A DNA stretch of 8,339 nucleotides from Chromatiales bacterium (GTDB lineage Bacteria; Pseudomonadota; Gammaproteobacteria; UBA6429; Thiohalophilaceae): NCBI GenBank assembly GCA_027001895.1, contig JALTLP010000008.1, positions 1-8,339 on the forward strand, given 5' to 3'. Positions 6,992-8,339 of the stretch are shown here, piece by piece (position 1 is the stretch's first letter; every line of letters starts with the position of its first letter). The position numbers and the translations under genes were made by a program. Below the pieces are notes generated by a model, which was not told where the DNA came from, did not search any database, and worked only from the letters and a program-made list of their open reading frames with translations.

Positions 6992-7059
6992 AAGAAAAAA
7001 CTATTGCAAAATGGAATGCGTTAATTTAGTAAGTTCTAATATTAGGATGGAACAGCATA

Positions 7060-7788
7060 GTGAAAAAACTTAAAATGAACAGCAGCCTTATCTCTGTTGA
7101 TAAAAAAAGCCTGAATAAATTCAAGGCTTACTCAACTTTACACTCCTATAGCAAGAGTGAATTTGTTTTTCAGGCGGGTTCGGTTAAGACAAACTTTTTT
7201 TTGTTATTAAGTGGCCGGGTAAAACTGTACCGGGTGTCCTCGCTAGGACGCGAAGTGACACAATGGTTTTGTTTTCCGGGGGAAGCTTTCGGTCTTTCAG
7301 AATTACAATCAACACAGCATCAATCCATTTACGCCCAATGTTGTGAACAAAGTGATGTTCTTTCAATACCCTTAAAGCAGTTTAACCGGTTTATAAAGCA
7401 GTCTCCGGATATTGCCCTTAAAATAATTGAACAACTATCGGTACGGTTAAAAATAACAGGGGAGACGTTACTTAATTTTACTTCCGATGATATTAAAACA
7501 CGGCTTATAAAATTAATTATACGGCTCAATATGCGCTTTGGTATTGAATATAGAAAAGGGAGCTTAATCAATATCGAATTAACGCATCAGGAAATTGCTG
7601 ACATGATTGGAGCCTGCCGGCAGTCGGTGACGGCCGTGCTTGGCGAATTAAAAGAATCGGGGAATATTGAAATAATAGACCATCACTTTTTTATTCCGTC
7701 CCTTCATGCATTTGAACAGCTTGCGGGGACAAAATATCACGAAAGACAATATAAAAAGCAACCCACTGAATTTTTAATACATGGCTAA
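7060..7788 (+). CDS. Crp/Fnr-family transcriptional regulator
   Basis: The 242-residue protein has an N-terminal cyclic-nucleotide-binding-type beta barrel (about 20-115; LLLSGRVKLYRVSSLGREV at 48-66 and PGEAFGLSEL at 73-82), a long dimer helix (about 117-140) and a C-terminal winged helix with HTH at about 174-203 (LTHQEIADMIGACRQSVTAVL). In the effector pocket the CRP Arg82-Ser83 pair reads Gln88-Ser89, so cAMP binding is unlikely. The FNR N-terminal cysteine cluster is absent. Cysteines at 71, 94, 95 and 186 leave a redox input possible. In the recognition helix Arg187-Gln188-Ser189 replaces the CRP Arg-Glu-Thr, and Ala192 replaces Arg185. The GTG at 7060 is the earliest start after an in-frame TAA at 7030-7032, with AGGA at 7044-7047, somewhat far away; an ATG at 7075 is the alternative. 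Divergent placement makes it the likely regulator of the tct-hydrolase operon and of itself. Confidence 0.9.
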   Translation: MKKLKMNSSLISVDKKSLNKFKAYSTLHSYSKSEFVFQAGSVKTNFFLLLSGRVKLYRVSSLGREVTQWFCFPGEAFGLSELQSTQHQSIYAQCCEQSDVLSIPLKQFNRFIKQSPDIALKIIEQLSVRLKITGETLLNFTSDDIKTRLIKLIIRLNMRFGIEYRKGSLINIELTHQEIADMIGACRQSVTAVLGELKESGNIEIIDHHFFIPSLHAFEQLAGTKYHERQYKKQPTEFLIHG

Positions 7789-7795
7789 ATCAATG

Positions 7796-8339
7796 CTAAA
7801 CATTAAATAAAAAGTGCAGAACATCCCCGTCTTTTACAATATAGTCTTTCCCTTCTGAGCGCAATTTACCTTCTTCTTTTGCGCCTTGCTCACCTTTGTA
7901 TTGAATAAAATCATCATAGGCAACGGTTTCGGCACGAATAAACCCTTTTTCAAAATCGGTATGAATAACACCGGCAGCTTGTGGTGCGGTTGCGCCGACT
8001 TTTACTGTCCAGCCACGGACTTCTTTTTCACCGGCCGTAAAGTACGTTTGTAAACCAAGTAACTCATGGCCAGCCCGAATAACACGGTTTAGACCTGGCT
8101 CATCCAAACCCAAATCAGATAAAAATTCATTGAGTTCGTCTTCTTCCAGTTCGGTCATTTCCGCTTCGATAGAGGCACACACGGCAACAACCGGCGCGCC
8201 TTCTTTTTCTGCAAATTTTTTTACGCTATCAAGGTAGGGATTATCGCTAAAACCGTCTTCAGCAACATTGGCAATAAACATCAGCGGTTTTATTGTTAGC
8301 AAATTTAGGTCACGCACCAGTAATTGCTGTTCTTCATCC
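7796..8339 (-). CDS. ychF: Redox-regulated ATPase YchF, C-terminal part (5' end outside the window)
   Basis: About 180 C-terminal residues are present, half of a protein usually near 363 residues, and the frame is still open at the window edge. The GTG at 8317 is an internal Val codon, because the family match continues upstream of it (EEQQLLVRDLNLLTIKP). Visible are the end of the nucleotide-binding domain (KPLMFIANV, then PVVAVCASIEAE), part of the helical region (LGLDEPGLNRVIRAGHELLGLQTYF) and the complete TGS domain with FEKGFIRAETV, YKGEQGAKEEGK and the closing DGDVLHFLFNV. YchF is an Obg-related P-loop protein that prefers ATP, binds ribosomes and takes part in oxidative-stress responses. 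It is a housekeeping gene unrelated to the transporter. It converges on the regulator gene with only seven bases between stop codons. Confidence 0.96.
   Translation of the reverse strand, partial: DEEQQLLVRDLNLLTIKPLMFIANVAEDGFSDNPYLDSVKKFAEKEGAPVVAVCASIEAEMTELEEDELNEFLSDLGLDEPGLNRVIRAGHELLGLQTYFTAGEKEVRGWTVKVGATAPQAAGVIHTDFEKGFIRAETVAYDDFIQYKGEQGAKEEGKLRSEGKDYIVKDGDVLHFLFNV

Larger units (their letters stand above)
6774..7059. promoter_or_regulatory. Divergent regulatory region between tctC and the Crp/Fnr regulator
   Basis: This 286-base, mostly AT-rich gap contains no credible ORF and must hold both divergent promoters. Its clearest elements are the 31-base dyad (6944-6974) and the TGTCG-N6-CGACA palindrome (6976-6991), listed separately. 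Smaller signals are TGTGCAT (6917-6923) mirrored by ATGCACA (6961-6967), and a 15-base dyad CCTTAAACTTAAAGG (6814-6828) in the tctC leader. For the regulator gene a possible -10 is TCTAAT (7035-7040), without a good -35 element. A start near 7046 would put the TGTCG palindrome at about -62, a class I Crp-family position, but that start point is a guess. Confidence 0.6.

Noticed and set aside
6774..7059. Sigma-54 promoter or canonical FNR box in the divergent region
   Set aside because: No TGGCAC-N5-TTGC-type pair on either strand and no TTGAT-N4-ATCAA.

Overview
The window looks like a piece of a gammaproteobacterial chromosome. The best evidence is the strongly conserved C-terminal half of the GTPase/ATPase YchF at the right edge, which closely resembles the enterobacterial protein as I remember it, together with moderate base composition and proteobacterial transporter families. 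I cannot name the genus.

Layout from left to right. (1) A plus-strand gene (16-900) encodes a type-2 periplasmic-binding-protein fold of the ModA-like kind, but without a signal peptide. (2) A 249-base gap follows. It holds a 63-base palindromic repeat (923-985), a rho-independent terminator serving the minus strand (1072-1120), and an orphan Shine-Dalgarno/ATG on the plus strand. (3) A minus-strand operon, read right to left, contains tctC (solute-binding protein, 5820-6773), tctB (small membrane subunit, 5211-5726), tctA (large membrane subunit, 3618-5180) and a 795-residue DUF3604/PHP-like metal-dependent hydrolase (1150-3537), and ends at the terminator. (4) A 286-base divergent regulatory region (6774-7059) holds two adjacent inverted repeats. 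(5) A plus-strand Crp/Fnr-family regulator (7060-7788) follows. (6) The 3' part of ychF (7796-8339, minus strand) is housekeeping and unrelated.

How the parts probably work together (inference). TctC captures an organic anion in the periplasm and TctA/TctB carry it across the inner membrane as a tripartite tricarboxylate transporter. The cytoplasmic DUF3604 hydrolase, last gene of the same operon, is then placed to cleave that compound or one derived from it. The divergent Crp/Fnr-type protein probably controls the operon and itself. A TGTCG-N6-CGACA palindrome with exact Crp-family 5-6-5 geometry lies between them, and the regulator's recognition helix has Arg-Gln where CRP has Arg-Glu, which is consistent with a site other than TGTGA-N6-TCACA. 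The substrate cannot be read from the sequence. The transporter-hydrolase-regulator set is the candidate undescribed system here.
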